This document shows, piece after piece, positions 42,486 to 51,191 of a DNA stretch of 64,000 nt. Below the pieces are notes generated by a model. The model was not told the origin of the DNA. It did no database searches and saw only the letters and a list, made by a program, of their open reading frames with translations. Each line of letters starts with the position of its first letter. Position 1 is the stretch's first letter. The position numbers were made by a program, and so were the translations under genes. Source of the stretch: Patiriisocius marinus (GTDB taxonomy: Bacteria > Bacteroidota > Bacteroidia > Flavobacteriales > Flavobacteriaceae); contig NZ_BKCG01000002.1 in assembly GCF_008974325.1 (NCBI RefSeq), forward strand, positions 124,001-188,000. The letters are read 5' to 3'.

Positions 42486-43199
42486 ATGGACAATTTTCAA
42501 ATAGAAACGGCGCAAAATGTCAATATTTCTCAACAAGTTGCAGGAGTTGGTTCTCGTGTAGGAGCTTTCCTTATAGATATGTTGATTATAGTAGCGTACG
42601 CCTTAATTGTATCGTACATTTTTTCAGCATTAGATATGTTTGATGAGTTTCAAATTGTAGTTGGTGCAACTATTGGTTTGCCTATCTTTTTTTATCATTT
42701 AGTTTGGGAAGCAGCTTGGAACGGACGCTCTCCCGGCAAAGCGGCCTTAAAAATGCGCGTAGTAAAACTAGATGGTAGTACACCAGATTTTTCAAACTAC
42801 ATTATTAGATGGGTAATGCGTATAATCGATATCTCTATTTCTAGTGGTGCAATAGCATTGTTTACGGTATTGCTAAATGGTAAAGGACAACGACTAGGGG
42901 ATATTGCAGCTCAAACAACAGTAATTTCTGAAAAAGACCCTATTCAACTTTCGCGAACTATATTAGAAGATATACCATCAGATTATATTCCGAAATATCC
43001 ACAAGTAACAGTATTTAGTGATGCAGAAATGCAAACAATTAAAAACGTATTTCAAGACGCTAGAAGAAATAGTAGACATAAAATTATTTTAAAATTAGCT
43101 ATTAAAGTTAGTGGCGTGATGAATGTTACTTTTGATGAAAAGCCAATTGATTTTGTAAATAAAGTGGTTAAAGATTATAATTTCTATACCCAACAATAA
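42486..43199 (+). CDS. RDD-family membrane protein
   Basis: 237 residues. RDD signature with GVGSRVGAFLIDMLIIV (Arg and Asp in the first helix), a second helix, GRSPGKAALKMRVV, then a third helix and the GQRLGDIAAQTTVI end. Some RDD proteins are Na+/H+ antiporters or envelope factors. The cytoplasmic tail is about 80 residues. Stop and next start overlap by one base (TAATGG). Confidence 0.92.
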   Translation: MDNFQIETAQNVNISQQVAGVGSRVGAFLIDMLIIVAYALIVSYIFSALDMFDEFQIVVGATIGLPIFFYHLVWEAAWNGRSPGKAALKMRVVKLDGSTPDFSNYIIRWVMRIIDISISSGAIALFTVLLNGKGQRLGDIAAQTTVISEKDPIQLSRTILEDIPSDYIPKYPQVTVFSDAEMQTIKNVFQDARRNSRHKIILKLAIKVSGVMNVTFDEKPIDFVNKVVKDYNFYTQQ

Positions 43200-43816
43200 T
43201 GGACGTAACATTTATTATAGATATTTTAGGAACCTTAGCATTTGCAATATCTGGTGCATTAACCGCTATGAAAAAGCAGTTAGATCCATTTGGTATATTT
43301 ATTATAGCAATTGTAACCGCATTAGGAGGAGGTACTCTTCGTGATTTACTTATTGATGCACCTATAGTTTGGATGCGAGATTTAACGTATATTTATGTAA
43401 TTGGTGTCGCTACATTATTAGCGGTAATTTTTAGAGAACGACTTAATTATATACGTAAATCACTCTTTTTATTTGATACTATAGGTATTGGTTTATATAC
43501 TATAATAGGGGTGGAAAAAGGTATTGAAGCAGACTTCCCACCACTTATATGTATTGCTTTAGGAACAATGAGTGCTTGTTTTGGTGGTGTAATTAGAGAT
43601 ATACTTTGTACCGAAATACCAATAATATTTAGAAAAAACGTTTACGCTACAGCTTGTATTTTAGGAGGAGCAGTGTATTTTGTATTGCTTTACACAAAGC
43701 TACCTAACGTAGCTATAGTAGCTATATCAGGTGGCACAGTTGTATTGATTAGAATTTTAGCAGTAACATTTAATATATCACTGCCTAATATTTATAAGAA
43801 AGAAATTGTAAAATAG
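43199..43816 (+). CDS. TRIC-type (UPF0126, YadS-like) cation channel
   Basis: 205 residues, seven membrane helices in two repeats: ILGTLAFAISGALTAMKKQLDPFGIFIIAIVTALGGGTLRDLL and a second copy around ALGTMSACFGGVIRDIL. The GGGTLRD/GGVIRD pair marks bacterial trimeric intracellular cation channels. A potassium-permeable homotrimer is expected. Coupled to the RDD gene by a 1-base overlap. Confidence 0.93.
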   Translation: MDVTFIIDILGTLAFAISGALTAMKKQLDPFGIFIIAIVTALGGGTLRDLLIDAPIVWMRDLTYIYVIGVATLLAVIFRERLNYIRKSLFLFDTIGIGLYTIIGVEKGIEADFPPLICIALGTMSACFGGVIRDILCTEIPIIFRKNVYATACILGGAVYFVLLYTKLPNVAIVAISGGTVVLIRILAVTFNISLPNIYKKEIVK

Positions 43817-43832
43817 TCAGTGCACTAAATGG

Positions 43833-44489
43833 CTACTTTTTACTTTCTTTTGCATTTCGTTTTGCGAGTGCAATAAAAACTTTCATTTCTCTAATTCCAG
43901 TTTCTTCTAAAGCTTCTTCGTAAAGCTGAATAGCTTCGGTGTATTTTCCTTGTCTTTCAAAAATCCAACCTTTAGAAAAATTAGCTTGTGCATAACTTGG
44001 GTCTAATGCTATAGCATTTTCAAAATCCTCAAGCGCGCGGTCGTATGATTCTATTGCAAAATACATATTACCTCGACTCCAAAGTAAATCTGCTGAAGGT
44101 TCTTCTGAAATTTCAATAGTCAAATTCGAAAGTATATTTTGATCAAAAGCATCTTTCATTTCTAAAAAAGACTCTTCTCTCAACGCATTAAAATACTTGT
44201 AATATGCGTCGCAGTTAGCAACTAAATAATCTTGCGATTCGTAAAATAAATCTTGTCCAATAGCAATACCTTGTTCATATGGAGATACATCTGACTCTGG
44301 ATCAATCAATTTTTCAAACGCCTCATCATACTTTGTGGTATTAAGTTCAAAACATTCATCGATGCCCATTTCGTCATCTCCGCTTTCAGTAAAACAATCA
44401 CAAAGGTCTTTTCTGAATTCGGTTTTAAAATCTTGCGCATTTCCTATTAATGAAGTAGCAAATATGGCTATAGAAAGTATGTGTTTCAT
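43833..44489 (-). CDS. Secreted TPR protein
   Basis: 218 residues. Signal peptide ends LIGNAQ. Four cysteines lie in the first half (DLCDCFTESG, IDECFEL, VANCDAYY). Two TPR repeats follow at about 135-200 (DLLWSRGNMYFAIESYDRALEDFENAIALDPSYAQ and the next). Likely periplasmic protein-interaction role. One base separates it from the cyclophilin gene upstream. Confidence 0.85.
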   Translation of the reverse strand: MKHILSIAIFATSLIGNAQDFKTEFRKDLCDCFTESGDDEMGIDECFELNTTKYDEAFEKLIDPESDVSPYEQGIAIGQDLFYESQDYLVANCDAYYKYFNALREESFLEMKDAFDQNILSNLTIEISEEPSADLLWSRGNMYFAIESYDRALEDFENAIALDPSYAQANFSKGWIFERQGKYTEAIQLYEEALEETGIREMKVFIALAKRNAKESKK

Positions 44490-44490
44490 A

Positions 44491-45258
44491 TTATTTAATT
44501 ATATCGGCCGTTAGGGTCACATTAATTAATGGCCAGTCCTGGTCATCGTGTTCAACGTTTGCAATCTTCTCTACAATATCCATACCCTTTGTTACTTCAC
44601 CAAAAATGGTATAATTTCCATTTAGATGTCTAGTAGATTTTTGTGGCCCTAAGAATATAAAAAACTCAAAAGGTTCAGTCATATTATCATCGTTATCGCG
44701 ATAATATTTTGCTCCAGATAAGGTTCCTTTTTTGTGTATTCTACCTTTTTTAATTTCATTTGGAATTCGATAATTCTTCCCTATTCGGGCTCTGTCAATC
44801 TGCGTATCTCTATTATCACTAGTACCTGCCTGGATTATAAAATTAGGAACGACTCTATGGAAAAACGTAGTGTTAAAATATTTCTGTTTTACTAAATAAA
44901 TAAAATTGGCTCTATGTAATGGAGTGTCGTCATATAGTGTTACTTCAATAGTCCCAAGACTTGTGTTGAATCTAACGTTCTTTTCAGGATTATTTTTTCC
45001 ATATTCAGTTAGAAATTCCACCACATTATCTTTAGTAATTGGTGGGAATTCTTCAAGTGTTTCTGAAATTTTATCAGCATTAACAACTGTTAAACTATCT
45101 GCTATTTTTTCATTGTTTAATATTTCCGAAGCAAGAGATTTCGTTTTGTCTAATGCATCAATAGATGTATTTTGCTCGTGCTTTTTTGTATCTTCACAAC
45201 TAGTGAGTATAATAAAAAGGCACAGTGTCAGACTTAAAAATTTAATAAAATATGACAT
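44491..45258 (-). CDS. Cyclophilin-type peptidyl-prolyl isomerase, lipoprotein
   Basis: 255 residues from ATG 45258. The frame is open to an ATG at 45357, but those 33 residues lack family character and would run deep into the NUDIX gene; from 45258 a lipoprotein signal (FIILTSC, Cys20) appears. The isomerase domain: FNTSLGTIEVTLYDDTPLHRANF, FFHRVVPNFIIQAG, FEFFIFLG and NGNYTIFGEV. An insert (IDRARIGKNYRIPNEIKKGR) is typical of the Bacteroidota variant. It folds envelope proteins. Confidence 0.92.
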   Translation of the reverse strand: MSYFIKFLSLTLCLFIILTSCEDTKKHEQNTSIDALDKTKSLASEILNNEKIADSLTVVNADKISETLEEFPPITKDNVVEFLTEYGKNNPEKNVRFNTSLGTIEVTLYDDTPLHRANFIYLVKQKYFNTTFFHRVVPNFIIQAGTSDNRDTQIDRARIGKNYRIPNEIKKGRIHKKGTLSGAKYYRDNDDNMTEPFEFFIFLGPQKSTRHLNGNYTIFGEVTKGMDIVEKIANVEHDDQDWPLINVTLTADIIK

Positions 45259-45893
45259 TTGAAGAATTTGAGAAACAGATTGTAAAAGTAGCAAATTTGC
45301 CTTTACCCGGCGAAAATGCGCACTATAAAATGGCGCCCATTGAGCGATTAGAAGCATTGACTAAAATGGCTCGCGAAAAAGACGAAGCACGAAAAGCAGC
45401 AGTGCTGGCGTTGTTTTATCCTTCAAATGATGGTGTAACACATCTAATATTGATTTTAAGAAATACTTATAAAGGGGTACACAGTGCTCAAGTGGGTTTC
45501 CCTGGAGGTAAGGCTGAGCCAGAAGATGGTTCTTCTAAAGAAACGGCTTTGCGTGAAACCGAAGAAGAAGTAGGCGTACCTAGAAATACAGTTACAGTGT
45601 TGAAAAAAATGACTGAAATTTATATTCCACCAAGCGATTTTTTTGTGCAACCTTTTATAGGTATTACACAAAAAACTCCTCAATTTGTAGCCCAAGAGGA
45701 GGAAGTTGATGCATTAATTGAAGTACCACTTTCACATTTTTTAGATGATGCAGTTATGGTGAATAAAAGGATTACTACTTCCTATGCTACTGATATTGAA
45801 GTGCCTGCATACTTGTTGAATGGTCATGTAGTTTGGGGTGCTACTGCAATGATGCTTGGTGAAATTCGAGAGCTGCTTAAACAAGTACTCTAA
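45252..45893 (+). CDS. NUDIX hydrolase (CoA pyrophosphatase-like)
   Basis: 213 residues with a complete Nudix box G(x5)E(x7)REUxEExGU in the stretch GGKAEPEDGSSKETALRETE. The HSAQVGFPGGK upstream motif and PFIG downstream place it in the CoA-diphosphatase group (YeaB/NudL). It would hydrolyse CoA or acyl-CoA to phosphopantetheine. The start codon lies head-to-head with the cyclophilin start, overlapping by 7 bases. Confidence 0.9.
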   Translation: MTFEEFEKQIVKVANLPLPGENAHYKMAPIERLEALTKMAREKDEARKAAVLALFYPSNDGVTHLILILRNTYKGVHSAQVGFPGGKAEPEDGSSKETALRETEEEVGVPRNTVTVLKKMTEIYIPPSDFFVQPFIGITQKTPQFVAQEEEVDALIEVPLSHFLDDAVMVNKRITTSYATDIEVPAYLLNGHVVWGATAMMLGEIRELLKQVL

Positions 45894-45907
45894 AGCACAA
45901 TATTTTG

Positions 45908-45915
45908 TACATTTG
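45908..45915 (+). promoter_or_regulatory. -7 promoter box of plsC-like gene
   Basis: TACATTTG matches TAnnTTTG exactly, 54 bases before the ATG at 45970. No clear TTG at -33. Confidence 0.5.
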
Positions 45916-45969
45916 CCATCCCTGTGAAAAAACTCACACTTTTAAAACAGGTTAAACTAACGAAATACT

Positions 45970-46773
45970 ATGGGGCTTTTCAAAAAAAATCCATTTGGGC
46001 ATATACTTTTCCTTAAGCTTTGGTTAATCCGTATTCTTGGAGCATTAACACACAGGCGTTTTAAGGGGTTCAATACATTAGAGATAGAGGGTAGCGAAAT
46101 TATTCGTGATCTCCCTGATACAAATGTGCTTTTTGTGTCAAACCATCAAACATATTTTGCTGATGTTGTTTCTATGTTTCACGTTTTTAATGCTAGCTTA
46201 AGTGGTCGTGAAGACAGTATTAAAAATATTGGGTATTTATGGAGACCAAAACTTAACCTATACTTTGTTGCAGCAAAAGAGACTATGCAGTCAGGTTTAT
46301 TGCCTAAAATATTAGCTTATGCAGGATCAGTTAGTATTGAAAGAACTTGGAGGTCTGAAGGTAAAGATGTTAAACGTCAAGTAAAAATGAGCGATGTTAG
46401 TAGTATTTCTACTGCATTAAAAGATGGTTGGGTTATTACATTCCCACAAGGAACCACTAGGCCTTGGAAACCTATTAGAAGAGGGACAGCCCATTTAATT
46501 AAAAAAAATAAGCCTATTGTTGTGCCTATAGTTATAGATGGTTTTAGAAGATCATTTGACCGTAAAGGTATCCGAATTAAAAAGCGTGGTATTCTTCAAT
46601 CTATGGAAATTAAAAAGCCATTAGATATTGATTATGACAACGTAACAGTTGCAGACCTAGTGGAGCAATTAGAAATGGCGATTGAGCAACATCCATCTTT
46701 CTTAAAAGTAATTCCTAAAGAAGAAATTTTAAGCGAAGAGGAGTTGAATAAAGAAAGAGAGTGGAGGTACTAG
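45970..46773 (+). CDS. 1-acylglycerol-3-phosphate acyltransferase-like (PlsC family)
   Basis: 267 residues. The acyltransferase block I appears as VSNHQTYFADV, where the Asp is five residues after the His instead of the usual four. Block III is FPQGTTRPW (usually FPEGTRS) and block IV IVVPIVIDGFRRSF. Membrane-associated synthesis of phosphatidic acid is the usual role, but the altered spacing and Glu-to-Gln suggest a divergent Bacteroidota subgroup. Convergent with the next gene, 13 bases apart. Confidence 0.85.
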   Translation: MGLFKKNPFGHILFLKLWLIRILGALTHRRFKGFNTLEIEGSEIIRDLPDTNVLFVSNHQTYFADVVSMFHVFNASLSGREDSIKNIGYLWRPKLNLYFVAAKETMQSGLLPKILAYAGSVSIERTWRSEGKDVKRQVKMSDVSSISTALKDGWVITFPQGTTRPWKPIRRGTAHLIKKNKPIVVPIVIDGFRRSFDRKGIRIKKRGILQSMEIKKPLDIDYDNVTVADLVEQLEMAIEQHPSFLKVIPKEEILSEEELNKEREWRY

Positions 46774-46786
46774 AATTAACATTAAG

Positions 46787-47596
46787 TTAGTTCAATTGAA
46801 AATGTATGTGATCATCGTGTCTTACAGCTTGGCAACCGTGAAATCTCACTTTATTATTTGTTAATCGCAGTCTGTTTTTTAAATGTGGTTCTATAAATAC
46901 CTTACCAATATTTTTATGTTTTAATATTTCTCTAGCTAGTTTGCTAGTTCCTTTTTCTGAAAGTTTAAGAGTACTATTAACTGTACCAAGAGTTAGATAT
47001 TTTGGAAAATCGTATTGCCAATATCCTTTGCTCTTGCAAATATTATTTTGATTTGTTTCTGTTTTTTTTGGTGTTTCAAAAACGCCATATCCACTAATCG
47101 ATTTTTTCATATTAGTACCCTCTCCATTTTGCTTTTCGTATATTAGAGATACATCTATTTTCTTACCATCGTTATGGCTTAAATGTGGGAGTAGTGGAAA
47201 TTTGTCAATAAACGGAAAATTTGCATCAAGATAGACTAACTGTATTCCATTTTGTTGTTTTTCGAAAGCAATTGAAATTTCATTTAAACTTTTATTTAAA
47301 GCTGGTTTAACGTAATTTCTATTTGCCAGTTTGTAAAATAAAGAATGCGCTTTTAGATGTTGTGTTTCCTTTATTTTTTCGCGTCCAAAAAAGGGTGCGA
47401 TATTAGGGATAATTAAAAATGTAGCAGTTAAATATAGCGCTGTAAAAACACTTAGCCTTTTAATTTGTTTTTTAGATTTTTTTTTACCTATAAAAAGTAT
47501 TGTAATTAAGTAGATAATTCCACCAACTTGTGTGACAATGGTTAACAGAATAATTATTACAAGGTGTAGGAATGTTTTCCAAAACATATATAGCAT
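46787..47596 (-). CDS. Membrane-anchored LAS-type metallopeptidase-like protein
   Basis: 269 residues, two N-terminal membrane helices (about 8-36 and 49-68). The soluble part has SHNDGKKIDVSL (HxxxxxxD... pattern) and RHDDHIHFQL (HxH), the zinc ligands of the LAS group (MepA, VanX, lysostaphin relatives), with the right order and a region between them of about 115 residues. I therefore infer a periplasmic murein endopeptidase-like fold, but I do not recognise a named family and substrate is unknown. Confidence 0.6.
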   Translation of the reverse strand: MLYMFWKTFLHLVIIILLTIVTQVGGIIYLITILFIGKKKSKKQIKRLSVFTALYLTATFLIIPNIAPFFGREKIKETQHLKAHSLFYKLANRNYVKPALNKSLNEISIAFEKQQNGIQLVYLDANFPFIDKFPLLPHLSHNDGKKIDVSLIYEKQNGEGTNMKKSISGYGVFETPKKTETNQNNICKSKGYWQYDFPKYLTLGTVNSTLKLSEKGTSKLAREILKHKNIGKVFIEPHLKNRLRLTNNKVRFHGCQAVRHDDHIHFQLN

Positions 47597-47613
47597 TTAA
47601 AAAATTTATATGC

Positions 47614-48261
47614 TTACTCTTCCATTTTTTCAAGCTCTGTGTAATTGTATTTAAGTCGTTTTAATAGAATCCCATATATAATACGATATAGAACTAAAAT
47701 AAAAGCAATAAGTACTATGCCAACTACTAAAAATGACACAAATAATACTGGGAAAAAATTCTCTGGTGGTAAAGCAGCATAGCCTTCATTCCCTTTAGAG
47801 ATTAGTGAGTATAATTCTTCCTTATTAGCATAAAAGTATAGGTTTACAAAAATGAGGACTAATGCAGTTCCTGCAACATTATAAATTACAAAATACTTTA
47901 CGGTTTTTCTAGTTTTTAAAATATTGCGCATCAATGTTTTTACAGTGTCTGTTACTTGAATGTTTTTCCAATTCAGATAAAATAGTACTAAGAATACGGC
48001 AATAATAACATAGTGGAAAATATAAATTACATTCAAAATACTTTGTAGTCCTATGTTTTGTATAAGTGCTTTATTTGTTTCAGGCGTTAATAATCCAAGT
48101 ACAATCCAAAATAATATTTCGGCAATACTTATTACAAAAATCCACTTCACAATAGAAGACGATTTTTTAAGGATCATTTTATAAATATCCTTGTATGACA
48201 CAGCAGGGAACTCCTGTTCGCGTTCTTGCCATTTAGCTTTTAATAATTCTAATTCATCCAT
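47614..48261 (-). CDS. Membrane protein paired with ECF sigma factor (probable anti-sigma-like)
   Basis: 215 residues. Soluble N-terminus (LELLKAKWQEREQEFPAVSYKDI, residues 1-35), then four to five membrane helices. It starts 4 bases after the sigma factor gene, the usual position for an anti-sigma factor. No classical anti-sigma zinc motif is seen. Function inferred from context only. Confidence 0.6.
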   Translation of the reverse strand: MDELELLKAKWQEREQEFPAVSYKDIYKMILKKSSSIVKWIFVISIAEILFWIVLGLLTPETNKALIQNIGLQSILNVIYIFHYVIIAVFLVLFYLNWKNIQVTDTVKTLMRNILKTRKTVKYFVIYNVAGTALVLIFVNLYFYANKEELYSLISKGNEGYAALPPENFFPVLFVSFLVVGIVLIAFILVLYRIIYGILLKRLKYNYTELEKMEE

Positions 48262-48265
48262 AGTA

Positions 48266-48760
48266 TTACGGATTAAGTATTTTTCTTAATTTTCCTTTAA
48301 TGCGGTTCATTTTAACTCTCGCATTTACTTCGCTAATACCCAATGTTTCTGAAATTTCGCGGTAATTTTTATCCTCTAAATAGAGAAAGACAAGTGCTTT
48401 GTCTACATCATTTAATCCTTTTACAGCTGAGTACATTAACTTTAGTTGTTCCTCAACGGTATCGTCATAAGCTTCTGCCGAAATTTTAAAACTAACCCCT
48501 TCAAAATCCTGTGTTTTAACACGTCGCTTGCTTTTTCTATAAAGCGTTATTGCTGTATTTAGAGCAACACGATACATCCAAGTACTAAACTTAGAGTCAC
48601 CTCTAAATTTAGGAAATGCACGCCATAACTGAATTGTGATTTCCTGAAACAAATCATTGTGCGCATCGCTGTCGTTTGTGTATAAACGACAAATTTTATG
48701 TACAATGTTTTGGTTTTCCTCAAGTTGAGTCACAAAACTATGTTCGAGTTCTTTATTCAA
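48266..48760 (-). CDS. ECF-type RNA polymerase sigma factor
   Basis: 164 residues. Region 2: DLFQEITIQLWRAFPKFRGDSKFSTWMYRVALNTA. Region 4: KGLNDVDKALVFLYLEDKNYREISETLGISEVNARVKMNR. Short linker and no region 1 or 3, so it is a group IV sigma factor. It should respond to an envelope signal via the next gene's membrane protein. Confidence 0.93.
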   Translation of the reverse strand: MNKELEHSFVTQLEENQNIVHKICRLYTNDSDAHNDLFQEITIQLWRAFPKFRGDSKFSTWMYRVALNTAITLYRKSKRRVKTQDFEGVSFKISAEAYDDTVEEQLKLMYSAVKGLNDVDKALVFLYLEDKNYREISETLGISEVNARVKMNRIKGKLRKILNP

Positions 48761-48822
48761 GGTTTGTTGATGTTAGCTATGGCATTAGTAGCCCAATTTA
48801 TAATATTGTTACAACATTTTTA

Positions 48823-49218
48823 TTATTGTTCAATTTTTACTGGAATTGCATTTCCAGAATAGATACTTTGACCGCCTACTTCGTCAATATTGATATCAAG
48901 ATTATCATTAGTTTCAATACTTTTTAGGTTTACTTTAAGCTCGTCATAACTATCTATACTTTTAATGTTTACATTGAGCTCATCATACGTGCTAATATCT
49001 ACAATACGAACATCCATGGTGTTTACATCACTAATTTTTACAAGCCTATAATTATCTAAATCTGTAATTTCTTCTGAAATATTACTTCGAGAAATACGTT
49101 CCTTTTCATTGCCATTTGCATAAGCACTTGGAAGTAATTGATAATTTTGTAAAACTGTTAAAGTAAGTGCAATTGCTATTATTGTCAAAATTGTTTTAGT
49201 GTACATATCTGTTTTCAT
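48823..49218 (-). CDS. Secreted hypothetical protein with 13-residue repeats
   Basis: 131 residues. Signal peptide (ILTIIAIALTLTVL, start perhaps at Met5). The C-terminal half has about three tandem 13-residue units: ISTYDELNVN, IKSIDSYDELKVN and LKSIETNDNLDIN, all with an acidic [ST]xDEL core. No family recognised. It stands 62 bases upstream of the sigma factor gene on the same strand and may be its first regulated neighbour. Confidence 0.72.
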   Translation of the reverse strand: MKTDMYTKTILTIIAIALTLTVLQNYQLLPSAYANGNEKERISRSNISEEITDLDNYRLVKISDVNTMDVRIVDISTYDELNVNIKSIDSYDELKVNLKSIETNDNLDINIDEVGGQSIYSGNAIPVKIEQ

Positions 49219-49283
49219 ACGTTGAAATTTTAATGAATTACATATTGTTTATTATCAGTATTGTATTTTAAAAGCCGAATTTT

Positions 49284-50423
49284 TTAAAGGGTAGTACCTT
49301 CTCTTTTTGTATTTCTTTGGTAGGTAACTAATTTCATCTCATCAGCTTTTCCTCGTAGTTTTTCTGTACCTAAATCAATACGTTTAACTCCTGAAGGAAG
49401 TTTTATTTGTAAATCTGCAAATTCTTTAGAGGCAAGTATTCCTACTTCAAGTTCATTACAAAGTGCTTGTATTCGCGAAGCTGTGTTTAAAACATCTCCA
49501 GAGAAAACAATTTCGCGTTTAATTTGGCCTATTTCACCTACCATCACATTTCCGTAGTGATATCCTACTTTAAACTTAGGATAAAAACCGTATCGATCTA
49601 TATATCGTTGTTTTTTCTGATTGATAATTTTACGCATACTGTAATAACATTGTATCGCGTTTCCAGATTTTAATCCCTGTTTCATTTTCCAAGAAATTAC
49701 AACTTCATCACCTACATACTGGTACACTTCTCCTCGGGTTTGTACAATAGCAGGAGCAATGTCTCTAAAAAAATCTTTCAAAAAATTGAAGTATTTTTCT
49801 TCCTCTAATATTTCGGCTATGCTAGTGGCATTTTTAATATCAGCAAACATAAAAATACGGCGTTCTTGTTTAGGTCTAAAGTATCTTCCCATCAAATAAT
49901 CTGGGAATACTCCTGGCCCATATTTATCATTTACCATTAAAATAATTAATGTAACAACCACTATAATAAGCCACAAAAAGAAGTTTTTTATAAAAATCCA
50001 TTCAGTAAAAAACGGACCTATTTGCTCTAACACTTCATAGTTGAGTATACTTACTCCAAGTTCTTCACTGTAATAGTATAAAGCTCCAGCAAAACTAATT
50101 ACTAATGCTGCAACGGTATAAGCGACAATAATTTGTAATAAAGCTCTCGGAAAAACATATTTTCGTAGCCATTGTTCCATTAAATTAACGGTAATTATAC
50201 CTCCTATGAGGCCTGCCATTACACAAACTATCAAGTTAGCTACAAATGCTTGTTTAAAATCGTATGCACTAGTAAGTACCTTATTAGCATAAAGTGTGTA
50301 GTAGTCATAGAAAAACATAATGTTTGAAATTGTCACCCAAGATATAAATATCCAGATGGCTCTTCTTGCGTAAAACTTTAATTGTCTTCCTGTGTAGCGA
50401 GTAAACTTAAAGCTCATTAGCAA
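49284..50423 (-). CDS. Class III adenylate/guanylate cyclase, membrane-bound
   Basis: 379 residues. Five to six N-terminal membrane helices (about 20-170), then a cyclase catalytic domain: metal Asp in MFADIKNATSIAE, YQYVGDEVVISW with the second Asp, GYHYGNVMVGEIG, and GDVLNTASRIQALC with the transition-state Asn and Arg. All catalytic residues seem present, so it should make a cyclic nucleotide at the membrane. Its 5' end overlaps the YdeI-like gene by 7 bases. Confidence 0.93.
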   Translation of the reverse strand: MLMSFKFTRYTGRQLKFYARRAIWIFISWVTISNIMFFYDYYTLYANKVLTSAYDFKQAFVANLIVCVMAGLIGGIITVNLMEQWLRKYVFPRALLQIIVAYTVAALVISFAGALYYYSEELGVSILNYEVLEQIGPFFTEWIFIKNFFLWLIIVVVTLIILMVNDKYGPGVFPDYLMGRYFRPKQERRIFMFADIKNATSIAEILEEEKYFNFLKDFFRDIAPAIVQTRGEVYQYVGDEVVISWKMKQGLKSGNAIQCYYSMRKIINQKKQRYIDRYGFYPKFKVGYHYGNVMVGEIGQIKREIVFSGDVLNTASRIQALCNELEVGILASKEFADLQIKLPSGVKRIDLGTEKLRGKADEMKLVTYQRNTKREGTTL

Positions 50424-51010
50424 TTTTTGTATTTGTCGTTAAGTCCTTTTCCGTCAAGTATTAATGGAATGATTTTTTTTATTCTACGTAGTTTTGTAGC
50501 TTCTTGTTTAGCCATGAGTATATGTTCCATGTACTCATTTCGTTTTCCCGGACTTAATAATTTAAATGCGGTTGATAAAGCTGAATTTTTCAATAATTCA
50601 TTATTTAAATAAGATGAATTTACGGCTTCTTTCTTTTTAGGTTTTAGCTCTATACCCGCTTTTTGATTTTCAATAGCTTCAAGTACATACGCTTTCAATA
50701 CATTGTAATTAATAGTTTCTCCTTCTAGTATTTTCCAATGACGAAGCGCTTTAGCGGTACTTTTTTCGGCTAAAACTAGTTTGTTGTATGGGTCTTTTAA
50801 AAATACACCTTGATGAAACCAAATGCCTAAATGTTTTTTAAATCCCACCATCCCAACAATATTTTTATTTTGAAATGTATAAATAGGAGCACCCCATTTT
50901 AGGTCTTCTGTAAGTTCGGTGCTGTTAAATACTTTACGAATGGCTATCATTTCTGCTTGCCACTTTTCTTGTTTTTTAATGAAGTTATCAACTTTTATAT
51001 TAGAGGACAT
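50417..51010 (-). CDS. YdeI/OmpD-associated (DUF1801) family protein
   Basis: 197 residues. N-terminal DUF1801 domain (LTEDLKWGAPIYTFQNKNIVGM, HLGIWFHQGVFLKDP) and the C-terminal YdeI segment (LSPGKRNEYMEHILMAKQEATKLRRIKK). Cytosolic, function not established. Co-transcribed with the cyclase. Confidence 0.88.
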   Translation of the reverse strand: MSSNIKVDNFIKKQEKWQAEMIAIRKVFNSTELTEDLKWGAPIYTFQNKNIVGMVGFKKHLGIWFHQGVFLKDPYNKLVLAEKSTAKALRHWKILEGETINYNVLKAYVLEAIENQKAGIELKPKKKEAVNSSYLNNELLKNSALSTAFKLLSPGKRNEYMEHILMAKQEATKLRRIKKIIPLILDGKGLNDKYKNC

Positions 51011-51179
51011 GGGTAAATGGTTTTCATTGAGTAAGGTACTAATTTTAAATAAAAGTATTAAAAGGCATTGGCTATATGTAGGGAACGAATTGGCAAGTTT
51101 TTAACGAACTTGTAGCGTAATAATAATGATTAATGATAAGAATATTTCGGCTAAATTCAAATTCCGAATTACAACAGAG

Positions 51180-51187
51180 TATCTTTG
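51180..51187 (+). promoter_or_regulatory. -7 promoter box just before the helicase start
   Basis: TATCTTTG, an exact TAnnTTTG, ends 4 bases before ATG 51192. Transcription would start at or within a few bases of the start codon, which favours 51192 over 51126 and a leaderless mRNA. Confidence 0.55.
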
Positions 51188-51191
51188 CAAG

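Noticed and set aside
45259-45357. Longer cyclophilin start at 45357
   Set aside because: It would add 33 residues without family character, hide the lipoprotein signal and overlap the NUDIX gene by about 100 bases.
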